A stretch of 64,000 nt of DNA from an uncultured Flavobacteriaceae bacterium (lineage in GTDB: Bacteria; Bacteroidota; Bacteroidia; Flavobacteriales; Flavobacteriaceae), in assembly GCA_947494565.1 (NCBI GenBank), contig CANLVG010000002.1, forward strand, positions 372,001-436,000. Reading direction: 5' to 3'. Of the stretch, positions 52,718 to 62,763 are shown in pieces; position 1 is the stretch's first letter; the number at the start of each line of letters is the position of its first letter. A program made the position numbers and the translations under genes. The notes under the pieces were generated by a model, which worked only from the letters and a program-made list of their open reading frames with translations, had not been told where the DNA came from and made no database searches.

Positions 52718-52906
52718 ATTTTAAGCTTATTTTCTTCAGCACCCTACGCCATTCCCTAAAGAGCATCACGCATTCGTTTTTTTGTCGGCACACGTATTAT
52801 TCAAAGTAAGACCACACCCACTTTTCGTCATGAATGATCCATCATGCACTTTAACCAATTAATAGGAAGTTCAACAAGGATTTTTTCCTAACGGATGCAA
52901 CGGTCA

Positions 52907-52988
52907 TACATTTGGAGAACCATAGCATAAGTAGGTTAAGTTCATGGTAAGATTTGGGGAAAAAGGCGGAGCTCAGCTCCGTCTTTTT
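52907..52988 (+). ncRNA. tandem small RNA unit 2 of 4 (predicted RNA about 52920-52988)
   Basis: Exact -7 box TACATTTG (52907-52914) with a T-run 20 bases upstream (52881-52886), six bases, and the same 40-nt block (52920-52959). The terminator pairs GGCGGAGC (52965-52972) with GCTCCGTC (52976-52983), with one G-T pair, and ends in five T. The stem sequence differs from unit 1 while pairing is kept. Confidence 0.75.
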
Positions 52989-53108
52989 ATTTGCGCAAAA
53001 CTTTGGTAGCGTTTCATACGAATTCCTACCGTTTACGTTCAAAAAAAGCATTTCAACTAGGGATATGGACGTTCATCTAAAACCTTTTTACACGACAGCA
53101 TCTTGCCT

Positions 53109-53192
53109 TATTTTTGGAGGACCATAGCATAAGTAGGTTAAGTTCATGGTAAGATTTGGGGAAAAAAGGTGGAGCTCTGCTCCGCCTTTTTT
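53109..53192 (+). ncRNA. tandem small RNA unit 3 of 4 (predicted RNA about 53122-53192)
   Basis: Exact -7 box TATTTTTG (53109-53116) with TTTTT 19 bases upstream (53085-53089), six bases, and the conserved block (53122-53161). The terminator pairs GGTGGAGC (53168-53175) with GCTCCGCC (53179-53186), followed by six T. Confidence 0.75.
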
Positions 53193-53314
53193 ATTATGAA
53201 AACCCTAGTATTTAACAAGGTTAACCTCACTCTTCGGGGCGTAAGGACATGATTTTTGCGAAATGATGCTCTTAAAAAATCCTAAAATTCCTTTTTTATT
53301 TGAGGCAATACCAG

Positions 53315-53397
53315 TAATTTAGTGTTGCCATAGCATAAGTAGGTTAAGTTTATGGTAAGATTTGGGACGAAAAGGGTGGAGGCTTCTCCGCCCTTTT
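53315..53397 (+). ncRNA. tandem small RNA unit 4 of 4 (predicted RNA about 53328-53397)
   Basis: A -7-like box TAATTTAG (53315-53322), six bases, and the conserved block (53328-53367) with only two differences (TTC to TTT, last G to A). The TTT change lets CCATA pair with TATGG inside the block. The terminator pairs GGGTGGAG (53374-53381) with CTCCGCCC (53386-53393), followed by four T. Confidence 0.72.
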
Positions 53398-53420
53398 CTA
53401 TTTTGCGGCGACACCCAATA

Positions 53421-53455
53421 AAAAGGCCCCGTTACCTAGGTAACGGGGCCTTTTT
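53421..53455. terminator. bidirectional terminator between small RNA unit 4 and sodA
   Basis: Perfect 11-bp arms (53425-53435 and 53440-53450, GGCCCCGTTAC/GTAACGGGGCC) with a four-base loop, A-run on one side and T-run on the other. Confidence 0.93.
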
Positions 53456-53484
53456 ATTTAAGCGATCGAACGCCAGATTCTTAA

Positions 53485-54093
53485 TTACTTACCGGCTTCG
53501 TAAAGCGCAGAAACCTTATCCCAATTGATGACATTGAAAAAAGCCTGTACATAATCTGGTCTTCTGTTTTGATAGTTTAGGTAGTACGCATGTTCCCAAA
53601 CATCAAGCCCCAAAATGGGAGTGCCCCCACAGCCATTATCCGGCATCAGTGGGTTATCTTGATTGGGAGTGGAACAAACCTCTACTTGACCTCCTTTATG
53701 AACACAAAGCCAAGCCCATCCTGAGCCAAATCTGGTACCTGCGGCGGCGCTGAATTTTTCCTTGAAACCATCGAAGGATCCAAACGCATCATTAATGGCA
53801 TCGGCCAGTGCACCTGAAGGGGCACCTCCCCCGTCTGGAGACATCACTTCCCAAAAAAGGGAGTGGTTAAAGAACCCACCACCATTGTTACGCACGGCAC
53901 CATTAGACATATCTAAATTGGTCAGAATATCTTCAATGGTCTTGCCTTCTAAATCAGTACCGGCAATCGCGGCATTTAATTTGGAAGTATACCCATTATG
54001 GTGTTTCGTATGGTGGATTTCCATGGTCCTGGCATCAATATGTGGTTCCAATGCGTCATACGCATAGGACAATTGTGGTAATTCAAAAGGCAT
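53485..54093 (-). CDS. sodA: superoxide dismutase (Fe/Mn)
   Basis: 202 residues. Converts superoxide to O2 and H2O2. Metal ligands: first His in HTKHHNGY (the HHTKHH region), second His in [10 protein letters not shown], Asp and His in [13 protein letters not shown]. The wording [17 protein letters not shown] fits the iron or cambialistic Mn type. No signal peptide, so cytosolic. It has its own promoter (54129-54136) and terminator. Confidence 0.97.
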   Translation of the reverse strand: MPFELPQLSYAYDALEPHIDARTMEIHHTKHHNGYTSKLNAAIAGTDLEGKTIEDILTNLDMSNGAVRNNGGGFFNHSLFWEVMSPDGGGAPSGALADAINDAFGSFDGFKEKFSAAAGTRFGSGWAWLCVHKGGQVEVCSTPNQDNPLMPDNGCGGTPILGLDVWEHAYYLNYQNRRPDYVQAFFNVINWDKVSALYEAGK

Positions 54094-54128
54094 AGTTCTT
54101 GTTTTTTAGATTAATTCCTATAGTTGCC

Positions 54129-54136
54129 CAAATTTA
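54129..54136 (-). promoter_or_regulatory. -7 box for sodA
   Basis: On the minus strand TAAATTTG, an exact TAnnTTTG match, lies 36 bases before the sodA start codon. Confidence 0.55.
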
Positions 54137-54212
54137 CGTTTTTTAACACTTACATTCCACTAAATATTTGTTAAGAACCATTTGAAAATGTCTATTTTGC
54201 AACTAAAAATCA

Positions 54213-57200
54213 TTGGATACTTCCTTTAAGATATATAATGCCTCCGCGGGGTCGGGCAAGACCTATACCCTAACAAAGGAGTATCTGAAAATCATACTTT
54301 CAGGGAGCAGGGCCTACCGCAAAATTCTGGCCATCACCTTTACGAATAAGGCGGTCAATGAAATGAAGGAGCGTATCTTGGGCAGTCTTTTCGATTTCAG
54401 TCGAAAAGAGATCTCTTCGATGTATCACGATGTTTCAAAAGAACTTGGTTTGACCTCTGAACAGCTTCAAAAAAGAGCTGCAGTCACCTTGAAGGAGATT
54501 CTACATAACTATGCCTTTTTCGATATTGTAACTATCGATAAGTTCACACACCGCCTCATCAGGACCTTCGCAAAAGACTTGAAGTTACCACAAAATTTTG
54601 AAGTAGTCTTAGATACCGACCTTTTGCTAGATGAAGCAGTGTCAAAACTCATAAACAGAGCGGGGCGAGACCAAAAGTTAACCACAGTGCTCCTCGCCTT
54701 TGCCCTGGAAAAGATTGACGATGACAAAAGTTGGGATATTGGTATCGATCTGAATAAAATCGGCAAGTTGCTCTTCAACGAGACCAACACGCCACATCTC
54801 AAAAAATTAGAACCCAAGGCTATTGAGGCCTTTTTGGGACTTCAAGAAAACATTCAAGAGCAAATTAAAGTCCGTGAGAGCGAGATTAAATCCATTGCAA
54901 CAGGGGCTATCGATTTGATTCATGATTCAGGACTACAATCAGCGGACTTTCCTAGGGCCACGCTACCCAATCATTTCAAAAAAATTTCGACGGGGACCTT
55001 CGACGCTATTAAACTTTACGCGAATAAAATAGAAGAGACGTTAAGAGCGGGAAAACTACTGAAAGCCAATATCGAAATCCCAACAATGGAATTGGCCCCT
55101 CAGCTATTAGAGCGGTATCTACAGATCAAGCAAAAAATATATGACAGGGCACTTCTTAAAAATGTGTACCGTAACGTCGTACCCCTCACGGTACTCAATG
55201 CAATTCAAGGGGAAATCAAAAAAATAGAACAAGATCGGGACCAACTCTCCATTTCCGAATTCAATACCATTATAGCCAACGAAATAAAGAATCAGCCCGC
55301 TCCCTTTATTTATGAGCGTCTAGGGGAAAAATACCGTCATTATTTCATAGATGAATTTCAAGACACCTCTGAAATGCAATGGAAGAACCTCATTCCCTTA
55401 ATCGATAATGCATTGGCAATGGAGAACGGTTCGTTATTTTTGGTAGGAGATGCCAAGCAAGCGATTTACAGATGGCGTGGTGGTAGGGCTGAGCAATTTT
55501 TGAGCTTGGTCAACCTTCAAACTAATCCCTTTGTTGTCGATCCCGAAATCGAGGTTCTCCCGCAAAACTACCGCAGCCATACAGAGATCGTCAAATTCAA
55601 TAACGATTTTTTCACCGCTACTAGCCCATTGCTGAACAGTGAACTTTACCGAACGCTATTCGAAGAAGGCAATCGACAGTTGACCAATGCAAAAAAAGGA
55701 GGATTGGTTCAATTGACCTTTGTCGAGCCGAACGACTATGAAACCATTGAAATCGGTTATGGCGAGGAAGTATTGAAAACCATCGAAACCGTAAGGCAGA
55801 AAAAATATACATACAAAGATATTTGTATTCTAGTCAGAGGTAATAAGGAAGGAGCATTTTTGGCGGACTATTTGACCCAACATCACATTCCAATAATCTC
55901 TTCTGAAAGCTTATTACTGAAAAACAATCCGAAAATTCGTTTTTTGATCGACCTTCTTAAACTTCAGAATCAGCCTGAAGATACAGAGGTAGCCTATGAA
56001 ATGCTATCTTTTCTTTCACGCGAAATGGACCATCGCCATGCATTTATCGCACAGCATCTCAACAGTGCTGGCGAACTATTGAAAACGACTTTTGAATATG
56101 ATTGGGAGAAATTGAAGACCCTATCGGTCTATGATACACTTGAATACGCCATCAAACAATTCGATCTTGCCTCAAATTCTGATGGGTATCTCAATCACTT
56201 TATGGATGTAGTCATCGAGGTAGAGCAAAAAGAAGGTATCGGAACCCCTGTTTTCCTGAGCTATTGGGAAAAGAAGAAAGACCGTTTGAGCATCGCCGCC
56301 CCTGAAGCCGTTAATGCAGTTCAAATCATGACTGTTCACAAAGCCAAAGGACTTGAATTCGAAATCGTGATCTTTCCTTTTGCCAATTCGAATATCTACC
56401 AAGAAATCGAACCCAAGTTGTGGCTTCCGGTAGAAGCCACTGCCTTTCATGGCTTTGAAGAGGTCTTGATTTCCAAAAAACAGGAAGTGATCCACTATTC
56501 GTCAAATGCGGAAGCCTCATATACGGCCGAACAACAGAAGTTAGAGCTTGATGCGTTCAACATATTATACGTCGCACTGACAAGAGCAGTGAAAGCCCTG
56601 TTCGTGGTTACCAAAAAAGATCTGACCAAGACCGGGGGGCATAAACCCAACTACTATTCAGGTTTGTTCATACATTTTTTAATGGAAAAAAAAGTATGGG
56701 TCGAAAACTTGAATCAGTATGCTTTTGGTGAATTACATACCAATGAAAATGATATTCGGACGAATATGTCGCTAGAGATCCCCTATCAATACTCCTATAA
56801 GGACAGGCCCAGCTTTAAAATACTTGCAAAGACCGGTTTGCTTTGGGACACCACTAGGGAAGATGCTCTTTTCAAAGGAACCCTTGTTCATGCCCTATTA
56901 GGACTTGTGGAAACAAAAAAAGATGTGGAAACAGCGCTAGATACGATGAAAAACTCCGGTGAATTAGCTATGGATGAGGTCGAAGTTTTAAAAAAGAAGA
57001 TACTTGCTATTCTAGAACACCCTAAATTAGCATCGTATTATAAGGAAGGGATTGAAATCAAAAACGAGAGAGACATCATAACAGCGAATGGTAAGATTTT
57101 ACGGCCCGACCGTGTCGTAATTCAAGACTTAAAAGCTACGATCATCGATTATAAAACAGGAATGCAAAGCAATAGCCATAAAGAGCAGTTATATGCTTAT

Positions 57201-57287
57201 GCCGATGCACTTGAAGCCATGGGATATTCCATTGACAATAAAATCATTGTATACAGTAACGAAACAGTAAATCCAGTATTCCTTTAG
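54213..57287 (+). CDS. AddA-like UvrD helicase with C-terminal nuclease domain
   Basis: 1024 residues. The start is TTG at 54213: a stop codon lies nine bases upstream in frame, and Walker A ([11 protein letters not shown]) comes within twenty residues, so no ATG can serve. SF1 helicase motifs in order: [71 protein letters not shown] and [11 protein letters not shown]. The C-terminal PD-(D/E)XK nuclease is at about 900-1010 ([34 protein letters not shown]). It resects double-strand breaks with the AddB-like protein at 60015. A promoter-like TATTTTG at 54193-54199 would give a leader of only about seven bases. Confidence 0.9.
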   Translation: MDTSFKIYNASAGSGKTYTLTKEYLKIILSGSRAYRKILAITFTNKAVNEMKERILGSLFDFSRKEISSMYHDVSKELGLTSEQLQKRAAVTLKEILHNYAFFDIVTIDKFTHRLIRTFAKDLKLPQNFEVVLDTDLLLDEAVSKLINRAGRDQKLTTVLLAFALEKIDDDKSWDIGIDLNKIGKLLFNETNTPHLKKLEPKAIEAFLGLQENIQEQIKVRESEIKSIATGAIDLIHDSGLQSADFPRATLPNHFKKISTGTFDAIKLYANKIEETLRAGKLLKANIEIPTMELAPQLLERYLQIKQKIYDRALLKNVYRNVVPLTVLNAIQGEIKKIEQDRDQLSISEFNTIIANEIKNQPAPFIYERLGEKYRHYFIDEFQDTSEMQWKNLIPLIDNALAMENGSLFLVGDAKQAIYRWRGGRAEQFLSLVNLQTNPFVVDPEIEVLPQNYRSHTEIVKFNNDFFTATSPLLNSELYRTLFEEGNRQLTNAKKGGLVQLTFVEPNDYETIEIGYGEEVLKTIETVRQKKYTYKDICILVRGNKEGAFLADYLTQHHIPIISSESLLLKNNPKIRFLIDLLKLQNQPEDTEVAYEMLSFLSREMDHRHAFIAQHLNSAGELLKTTFEYDWEKLKTLSVYDTLEYAIKQFDLASNSDGYLNHFMDVVIEVEQKEGIGTPVFLSYWEKKKDRLSIAAPEAVNAVQIMTVHKAKGLEFEIVIFPFANSNIYQEIEPKLWLPVEATAFHGFEEVLISKKQEVIHYSSNAEASYTAEQQKLELDAFNILYVALTRAVKALFVVTKKDLTKTGGHKPNYYSGLFIHFLMEKKVWVENLNQYAFGELHTNENDIRTNMSLEIPYQYSYKDRPSFKILAKTGLLWDTTREDALFKGTLVHALLGLVETKKDVETALDTMKNSGELAMDEVEVLKKKILAILEHPKLASYYKEGIEIKNERDIITANGKILRPDRVVIQDLKATIIDYKTGMQSNSHKEQLYAYADALEAMGYSIDNKIIVYSNETVNPVFL

Positions 57288-57298
57288 ATTATATCACT

Positions 57299-58492
57299 AT
57301 GTACGGAAAAATAAAAGACCACTTACAAGCAGAGCTCCAACAGATAGAAGAAGACGGACTCTACAAAAAAGAGCGCATCATTACCTCGGCCCAAGATGCC
57401 GTTATAAAAATTAGCACCGGGCAAGAAGTTATCAATTTCTGCGCCAACAACTATTTGGGGCTTTCTTCACATCCGGAGGTAATTCAAGCGGCAAAAAATG
57501 CCATGGATACCCATGGATTTGGAATGTCGTCGGTTCGGTTCATTTGTGGAACGCAAGACATCCATAAGGAATTGGAAAAGAAGGTCGCAGACTTCTACGG
57601 TACGGAAGACACCATTTTATATGCCGCAGCCTTTGATGCCAACGGGGGGGTATTTGAACCCCTATTGACTGCAGCCGATGCCATCATTTCAGATTCACTG
57701 AATCACGCCTCTATCATAGATGGCGTTCGCTTATGTAAGGCCAAAAGGTATCGGTATGCGAACAACGATATGGCGGATCTTGAAAAGCAACTTGAGCAAG
57801 CCAATGCTGACGGTGCTCGATTTAAGATCATCGTAACCGATGGTGTTTTCTCTATGGATGGCTTAGTAGCTCCCTTAGATAAGATATGTGATCTCGCCGA
57901 CACCTACGATGCCCTTGTTATGGTAGATGAGTGCCATGCTGCAGGTTTTATCGGAAAAACGGGACGAGGAACCCTAGAGGAAAAATCAGTTATGGACCGT
58001 GTTGACATTATAACGGGTACCTTGGGCAAAGCCCTTGGTGGTGCCATGGGTGGATACACTACAGGAAAAAAAGAAATTATCGCACTGTTACGCCAACGCT
58101 CAAGACCTTACTTGTTTTCTAACTCATTGGCCCCAGCCATTGTAGGGGCATCGATCAAAGTGTTCGACATGCTGGAAAACGATACCACCCTTCGTGACCA
58201 GCTTGAAGCGAACACCACCTACTTTAAAAACGGAATGAAAAAAGCGGGATTCGATATTGTCGACGGCGATTCAGCCATTGTACCCGTTATGCTCTACGAT
58301 GCCAAGCTATCGCAACAGATGGCCAATATGCTTCTTGAAAAAGGAATCTACGTTATCGGCTTCTTTTACCCAGTAGTTCCAAAAGGAAAAGCCCGTATAC
58401 GAGTACAACTTTCAGCGGCCCACCAAACGGAACATTTAGACAAAGCCATAGACGCTTTTATTGAAGTTGGGCGCCAATTAAATGTCGTTTAA
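57299..58492 (+). CDS. kbl: glycine C-acetyltransferase (2-amino-3-ketobutyrate CoA ligase)
   Basis: 397 residues. Splits 2-amino-3-ketobutyrate with CoA into glycine and acetyl-CoA in threonine breakdown. PLP enzyme of the alpha-oxoamine synthase family: [43 protein letters not shown], and the PLP Lys in [14 protein letters not shown]. Length matches E. coli Kbl (398). It follows the AddA-like gene by 11 bases, an association without obvious functional sense. The partner dehydrogenase tdh is not in the window. Confidence 0.96.
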   Translation: MYGKIKDHLQAELQQIEEDGLYKKERIITSAQDAVIKISTGQEVINFCANNYLGLSSHPEVIQAAKNAMDTHGFGMSSVRFICGTQDIHKELEKKVADFYGTEDTILYAAAFDANGGVFEPLLTAADAIISDSLNHASIIDGVRLCKAKRYRYANNDMADLEKQLEQANADGARFKIIVTDGVFSMDGLVAPLDKICDLADTYDALVMVDECHAAGFIGKTGRGTLEEKSVMDRVDIITGTLGKALGGAMGGYTTGKKEIIALLRQRSRPYLFSNSLAPAIVGASIKVFDMLENDTTLRDQLEANTTYFKNGMKKAGFDIVDGDSAIVPVMLYDAKLSQQMANMLLEKGIYVIGFFYPVVPKGKARIRVQLSAAHQTEHLDKAIDAFIEVGRQLNVV

Positions 58493-58540
58493 ATGCGTGA
58501 TTTCCTCCATGAAATACGTTAAAAAAAAAATAAATTGATT

Positions 58541-58570
58541 TTGTTAATAACGTTTAACAGCTTACATTTG
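58541..58570 (+). promoter_or_regulatory. textbook Bacteroidota promoter for the major OmpA protein
   Basis: TTG (58541-58543), 19 bases, then TACATTTG (58563-58570). Expected start near 58577, with a 28-base AT-rich leader to the ATG at 58605. This is the best promoter match in the window and suits an abundant outer-membrane protein. Confidence 0.75.
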
Positions 58571-58604
58571 CGGTTAAATAACACTTAAACTTAAAAATTT
58601 AAAC

Positions 58605-59945
58605 ATGAAACATCTTAGCAAATTAATGGTTGTTGCCCTATTAGTGGTAGGTTTCAACAACATACAAGCGCAAGACGAGAATAACCCTTGGCAGATTCAG
58701 TTTGGGGTTAATGCCATTGATGTATATCCTACTGGGGATGTTAGTTCTTTTGGTAACGAGTTCTTCAACGCTAATGATCACTGGAATATTCTTCCTTCAA
58801 TTTCCTACATCGGGGTTTCCAAGTCTGTTGGTGACGGATTCGCTGTGGGCGTTCGTGGTTCTTTGAATAGAATCACCAAATTGGGTGATGTTGCAGTTGA
58901 TGATCTTTCACACTACGCTTTGGATGGTACAATCAAATACAATCTTATTAAGGAAGCCACATTTCAACCTTTCATCGAAGTAGGTGGTGGTTATACATGG
59001 GTTGATGAAATCGGGGCCGGAACTGTTAATGGTGGTGTTGGTCTTAACCTATGGTTTACCGAGAACATCGGTCTTACACTTCAAACGAACTACAAACATG
59101 CATTCGAAGATTACGGTGTAGTACACTGGCAACATCTTGCCGGTATCTCTGTAAAATTCGGAGGAACCGATACTGACGGCGACGGCATCTATGACAAAGA
59201 TGATGCTTGTCCTGAAGTAGCTGGTCTAGAGGCTTTTAATGGTTGTCCTGATGCTGATGGAGATGGTATCGAAGATAGCAAAGATGCTTGTCCTAACGCA
59301 GCTGGTTCTAAAGAAATGAATGGTTGTCCAGATGCTGACGGTGACGGTGTTGCCGATAAAGATGATGCTTGTCCTAACGAAGCTGGTTTAGCTGCTTTGG
59401 CAGGTTGTCCAGATGCTGACGGTGACGGTGTTGCCGATAAAGATGATGAGTGTCCTAACGAAGCAGGTCCTGCTGAAAACAAAGGATGCCCATGGCCAGA
59501 TAAAGACGGTGATAGCGTTTTGGATAAAGATGATCAATGTCCAGATGTTGCCGGTACAGTTGCCAACAATGGTTGCCCAGAAGTTACCGAAGAAGTTCAA
59601 AAGAAATTGAACGACTATGCGAGAACTATCTTGTTCGATACTGGTAAAGCTTCTTTGAGCCCTGCGACTACTTCTGTATTCGTTGACATCATCCAGATCT
59701 TGAATGAGTATCCTAACTCTAAATTTACTGTAGAAGGTCACACTGATAGTGTAGGTAGCGAAAAGCTGAACCAATCATTATCTGAAAAGAGAGCAAATTC
59801 CGTTAGAGATTTCTTGATCGCTGAAGGAATTGCAGCTGATAGATTGACTGCCATTGGTTACGGTGAATCTAAGCCTATCGCTTCCAACAACACTAGAAGT
59901 GGTAGAAAAGAAAACAGAAGAACTGAAATTAACTTAGTGAAATAA
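58605..59945 (+). CDS. OmpA-family outer-membrane protein with thrombospondin type 3 repeats
   Basis: 446 residues. Signal peptide (1-22, NNIQA), an N-terminal beta-barrel of about eight strands (25-187), calcium-binding type 3 repeats (188-328; D-x-D-x-D-G-x-x-D with Cys pairs), and an OmpA domain (335-446; [48 protein letters not shown]) that binds peptidoglycan. It links outer membrane and cell wall. Two repeats share 46 identical bases (59322-59367, 59403-59448), a sign of recent duplication. It has its own strong promoter and terminator. Confidence 0.95.
   Translation: MKHLSKLMVVALLVVGFNNIQAQDENNPWQIQFGVNAIDVYPTGDVSSFGNEFFNANDHWNILPSISYIGVSKSVGDGFAVGVRGSLNRITKLGDVAVDDLSHYALDGTIKYNLIKEATFQPFIEVGGGYTWVDEIGAGTVNGGVGLNLWFTENIGLTLQTNYKHAFEDYGVVHWQHLAGISVKFGGTDTDGDGIYDKDDACPEVAGLEAFNGCPDADGDGIEDSKDACPNAAGSKEMNGCPDADGDGVADKDDACPNEAGLAALAGCPDADGDGVADKDDECPNEAGPAENKGCPWPDKDGDSVLDKDDQCPDVAGTVANNGCPEVTEEVQKKLNDYARTILFDTGKASLSPATTSVFVDIIQILNEYPNSKFTVEGHTDSVGSEKLNQSLSEKRANSVRDFLIAEGIAADRLTAIGYGESKPIASNNTRSGRKENRRTEINLVK
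59322..59448 (+). repeat. exact 46-nt direct repeat inside the ompA type 3 repeats
   Basis: 59322-59367 and 59403-59448 are identical, offset by 81 bp (27 residues, one repeat unit). Neighbouring units are more diverged. Confidence 0.9.
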
Positions 59946-59970
59946 GTTGGTCATACTTCTTTAAATTATA

Positions 59971-60004
59971 AAGAAAAGCCTCGCAAATGCGAGGCTTTTT
60001 TTAT
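59971..60004 (+). terminator. intrinsic terminator after ompA
   Basis: GCCTCGCA (59978-59985) pairs with TGCGAGGC (59988-59995), extended by A/T pairs, then a run of T. It lies just before the AddB-like start at 60015. Confidence 0.93.
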
Positions 60005-60014
60005 TTTTACTCCC

Positions 60015-62762
60015 ATGCAAAGTTTTTTGGAAGACGTCGTCGCGGCTAGTGTAGAAGAACCCCATTCTTTAGAAAATACCGTATTTGTACTTCCGAGTAA
60101 GCGAGCGGGCAATTTTTTAAAAAAAGCACTCGCCAACCATTTAAAAAATACTTTTTTTTCTCCTGAAATATGGAGTATTGAAGGTTTTGTGGAAAAGGTG
60201 TCAGGACTCACCTATGCCTCAAATACCCAGCTGCTATTCGAGCTTTATGACGTATATCAAAAAAGAACGAAAGGTGAAATCGATAACTTCTTTGCCTTTT
60301 CAAAATGGGGACAGACATTACTCCAAGATATCAATGAAATAGATAGATACCTCATTGATGCCAAAGCGCTTTTTTCCAACCTTTCAGCAATTCAGGAAGT
60401 CAACCATTGGTCTTTGGAAGGATCTCGAACAAAAATGGTTCAAGACTATCTCAAATTTTGGAACGGTCTTGAAGCGCTGTATGTGCATTTCAATGACGCC
60501 CTTTTACAGAAAGGATTGGGTCATCAGGGTTTGGTTTATCGGAAGGCCAGCGCTCATCTCAACAAGTATCTTGAATCCCACACGCATAAAAAACATGTCT
60601 TTGTCGGTTTCAATGCCCTAAACACGGCAGAAAGTAAGTTGATCCAGACCATCTTGGCCAAAACTGACGCTTCCATTTACTGGGATATTGACTCGTATTT
60701 TCTGAATGATCCTATTCATGATGCAGGACTTTTCATAAGAGCCCATCAAAAATCATGGCCTTATTTACAAAATCATCCATTAAAAGGGGTAAGCGATTAT
60801 TACGCATCAAAAAAGAACATTCAGGTTATCGGTGTTCCAAAAAATAGTTCACAGGTAAAGTATGTTGGAAAGCTCTTGAAAGAACGGTATGATGAAAATC
60901 GGGAAACCCTGAAGAATACGGCGCTTGTTTTAGCCGATGAGTCCCTTTTGAACCCCATTCTAAATTCAATTCCGAAAGAGATCGATGCCGTAAACATTAC
61001 CATGGGCTATCCCTTGAATAAAACGCCCTTAGCCGACCTTTTTATACAATTCATAGACCTATATATCAATCGTGACGAACAAGGGTGGTTTTATCCGAAA
61101 ATACTTCAACTACTTTCACATCCCTATGTTAAAACACTTCTTTTCGAAAAAGACTCGGACTATGCTACTCGTATTAGTACTGATATTAAGGACAGGAACC
61201 AAACATACATCAACACGATACATTTAGAAAAATATACTTCTGGGTGTGCCCAACTCACATTACTTTTCTCGGAAAAAACCCCTTCTTCGGCACAGCTTAT
61301 CACTCGCTGTATCGAAATTATTTGGCAACTAAAACCGAAATTTGAAGCCCTTGAGGACACCTTGGCCCTAGAATACCTCCATCGGTTTTATACCTTGCTC
61401 AATCAGGTTCAAAACCTCATCGAGAAAAACAGTTTTATTAATGATCTAAAGTCGTTACAGGGCCTTTTTAAAGAGCTTCTATCTTCTGAAACGGTAGATT
61501 TTCAAGGCGACCCTTTAGAAGGCCTACAGGTCATGGGTATGCTTGAAAGTCGAAATCTTGACTTTGAAACAGTTATTCTCACCTCGGTCAATGAGGGAAT
61601 CCTTCCCTCCGGAAAGTCGAATAATTCCTTTATCCCATTTGACTTAAAAACAAGTTTTGGATTGCCGACCTATAAGGAAAAAGATGCGGTGTATACCTAT
61701 CACTTTTATCGGTTGTTACAGCGTGCCAAAACCATCTATATCATATATAACACCGAACCTGATGTATTAGAAGGTGGTGAAAAAAGTAGGCTTATCGCAC
61801 AATTGCTAACAGACCCTTCTAAAACGGAAGCTATTACAGCCCACGTAGCCATGCCCCGTATCGCGCCAAATAAAAAAAGAGTGGATCATATCACTAAGGA
61901 TAGTGGCTTGATGCAGCTTATAAAACAGCACGCCCTCAAAGGGTTCTCTCCCACATCACTGAGCAACTATATTCGGAATCCGATTGATTTTTACAAAAGA
62001 AACCTCTTGGGCATTAATGATACGCTTGAGGTAGAGGAAACCATTGCGGCAAATACCTTTGGCACTATTGTTCATGATACCTTAGAAGACCTCTACACCC
62101 CCTTCGTAGGTGCGATCTTAAGCCAAGACATGTTACAACTGGCAAAGGCGAAAGTACAGGATACCGTAAAAAAGCACTTTGCCAAAAGTTATAGGGATGG
62201 TGATGTCACCAGGGGAAAGAACCTCATCGCTTTTCAAGTAGTGCAACGCTATATCTCTAATTTCATTGACCAAGAAATGGAGCTCGTTAAACATCATGAG
62301 GTCAAACTAATAGGAATCGAACAAAAATTGGCCATCCCTTTGGCGATATCAGGAATCGATTTCCCAATACGACTTCAAGGAAAATTAGACCGAATCGACC
62401 AAATAGATGGGCGTCTAAGAATCATTGATTATAAGACAGGTAAAGTAGAGTCAAAACACGTCGAAATCGTAGATTGGAATAGTCTCATCGAAGATTACGA
62501 CCATAGCAAGGCCTTTCAATTGCTGTGTTACGCGCTCATGTATACCGAAACCCAGCCTATCAACGAATTGGAATCGGGTATAATTTCCTTTAAAAATCTC
62601 AATGCCGGCGTGTTGCGCTTTGCCACCAAACCCAATAAAGGCAGTAGGGCAAAAGAGCATACCATCACAACCGAAACACTTTCTCGTTTCAAAGAACAAT
62701 TGATCCAACTGATACGGGAAATCTGCACACGAGATATCCCGTTGACCGAAAAAGAGATCTAA
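60015..62762 (+). CDS. AddB-like protein: inactive helicase fold with PD-(D/E)XK nuclease
   Basis: 915 residues. The N-terminus (VFVLPSKRAGNFLKKALA) resembles AddB in lacking a working Walker A. The central part has helicase-like remnants (VMGMLESRNLDFETVILTSVNEGILPSGK). The C-terminal nuclease (about 650-880) has FGTIVHDTLEDLY, LQGKLDRIDQIDGRLRIIDYKTGKVE with the D...(D)YK catalytic set, and AFQLLCYALMY. It should pair with the helicase-nuclease at 54213 for double-strand break resection. The four-Cys iron-sulfur pattern of Bacillus AddB was not seen. The two genes are split by kbl and ompA. Confidence 0.88.
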   Translation: MQSFLEDVVAASVEEPHSLENTVFVLPSKRAGNFLKKALANHLKNTFFSPEIWSIEGFVEKVSGLTYASNTQLLFELYDVYQKRTKGEIDNFFAFSKWGQTLLQDINEIDRYLIDAKALFSNLSAIQEVNHWSLEGSRTKMVQDYLKFWNGLEALYVHFNDALLQKGLGHQGLVYRKASAHLNKYLESHTHKKHVFVGFNALNTAESKLIQTILAKTDASIYWDIDSYFLNDPIHDAGLFIRAHQKSWPYLQNHPLKGVSDYYASKKNIQVIGVPKNSSQVKYVGKLLKERYDENRETLKNTALVLADESLLNPILNSIPKEIDAVNITMGYPLNKTPLADLFIQFIDLYINRDEQGWFYPKILQLLSHPYVKTLLFEKDSDYATRISTDIKDRNQTYINTIHLEKYTSGCAQLTLLFSEKTPSSAQLITRCIEIIWQLKPKFEALEDTLALEYLHRFYTLLNQVQNLIEKNSFINDLKSLQGLFKELLSSETVDFQGDPLEGLQVMGMLESRNLDFETVILTSVNEGILPSGKSNNSFIPFDLKTSFGLPTYKEKDAVYTYHFYRLLQRAKTIYIIYNTEPDVLEGGEKSRLIAQLLTDPSKTEAITAHVAMPRIAPNKKRVDHITKDSGLMQLIKQHALKGFSPTSLSNYIRNPIDFYKRNLLGINDTLEVEETIAANTFGTIVHDTLEDLYTPFVGAILSQDMLQLAKAKVQDTVKKHFAKSYRDGDVTRGKNLIAFQVVQRYISNFIDQEMELVKHHEVKLIGIEQKLAIPLAISGIDFPIRLQGKLDRIDQIDGRLRIIDYKTGKVESKHVEIVDWNSLIEDYDHSKAFQLLCYALMYTETQPINELESGIISFKNLNAGVLRFATKPNKGSRAKEHTITTETLSRFKEQLIQLIREICTRDIPLTEKEI

Positions 62763-62763
62763 C

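Noticed and set aside
52671-53220. A short frame MVRFG... begins at the ATGG inside each of the four small RNA blocks, with an AGG eight bases upstream.
   Set aside because: After GGG the reading frames diverge because the A-run before each terminator differs in length, and the codons then run through the terminator stem. Conservation stops at the RNA block, so an RNA function is preferred; a five-residue leader cannot be fully excluded.
52647-53397. CRISPR array or mobile repeat.
   Set aside because: Spacing is irregular (about 200-270 bp), repeats are followed by individual terminators and preceded by promoter boxes, and no cas genes or transposase are present.
59189-59482. Ser/Ala/Pro-rich repetitive frame opposite the OmpA type 3 repeats.
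   Set aside because: Mirror of the repeated GAT/GGT codons on the coding strand; no start context or domain.
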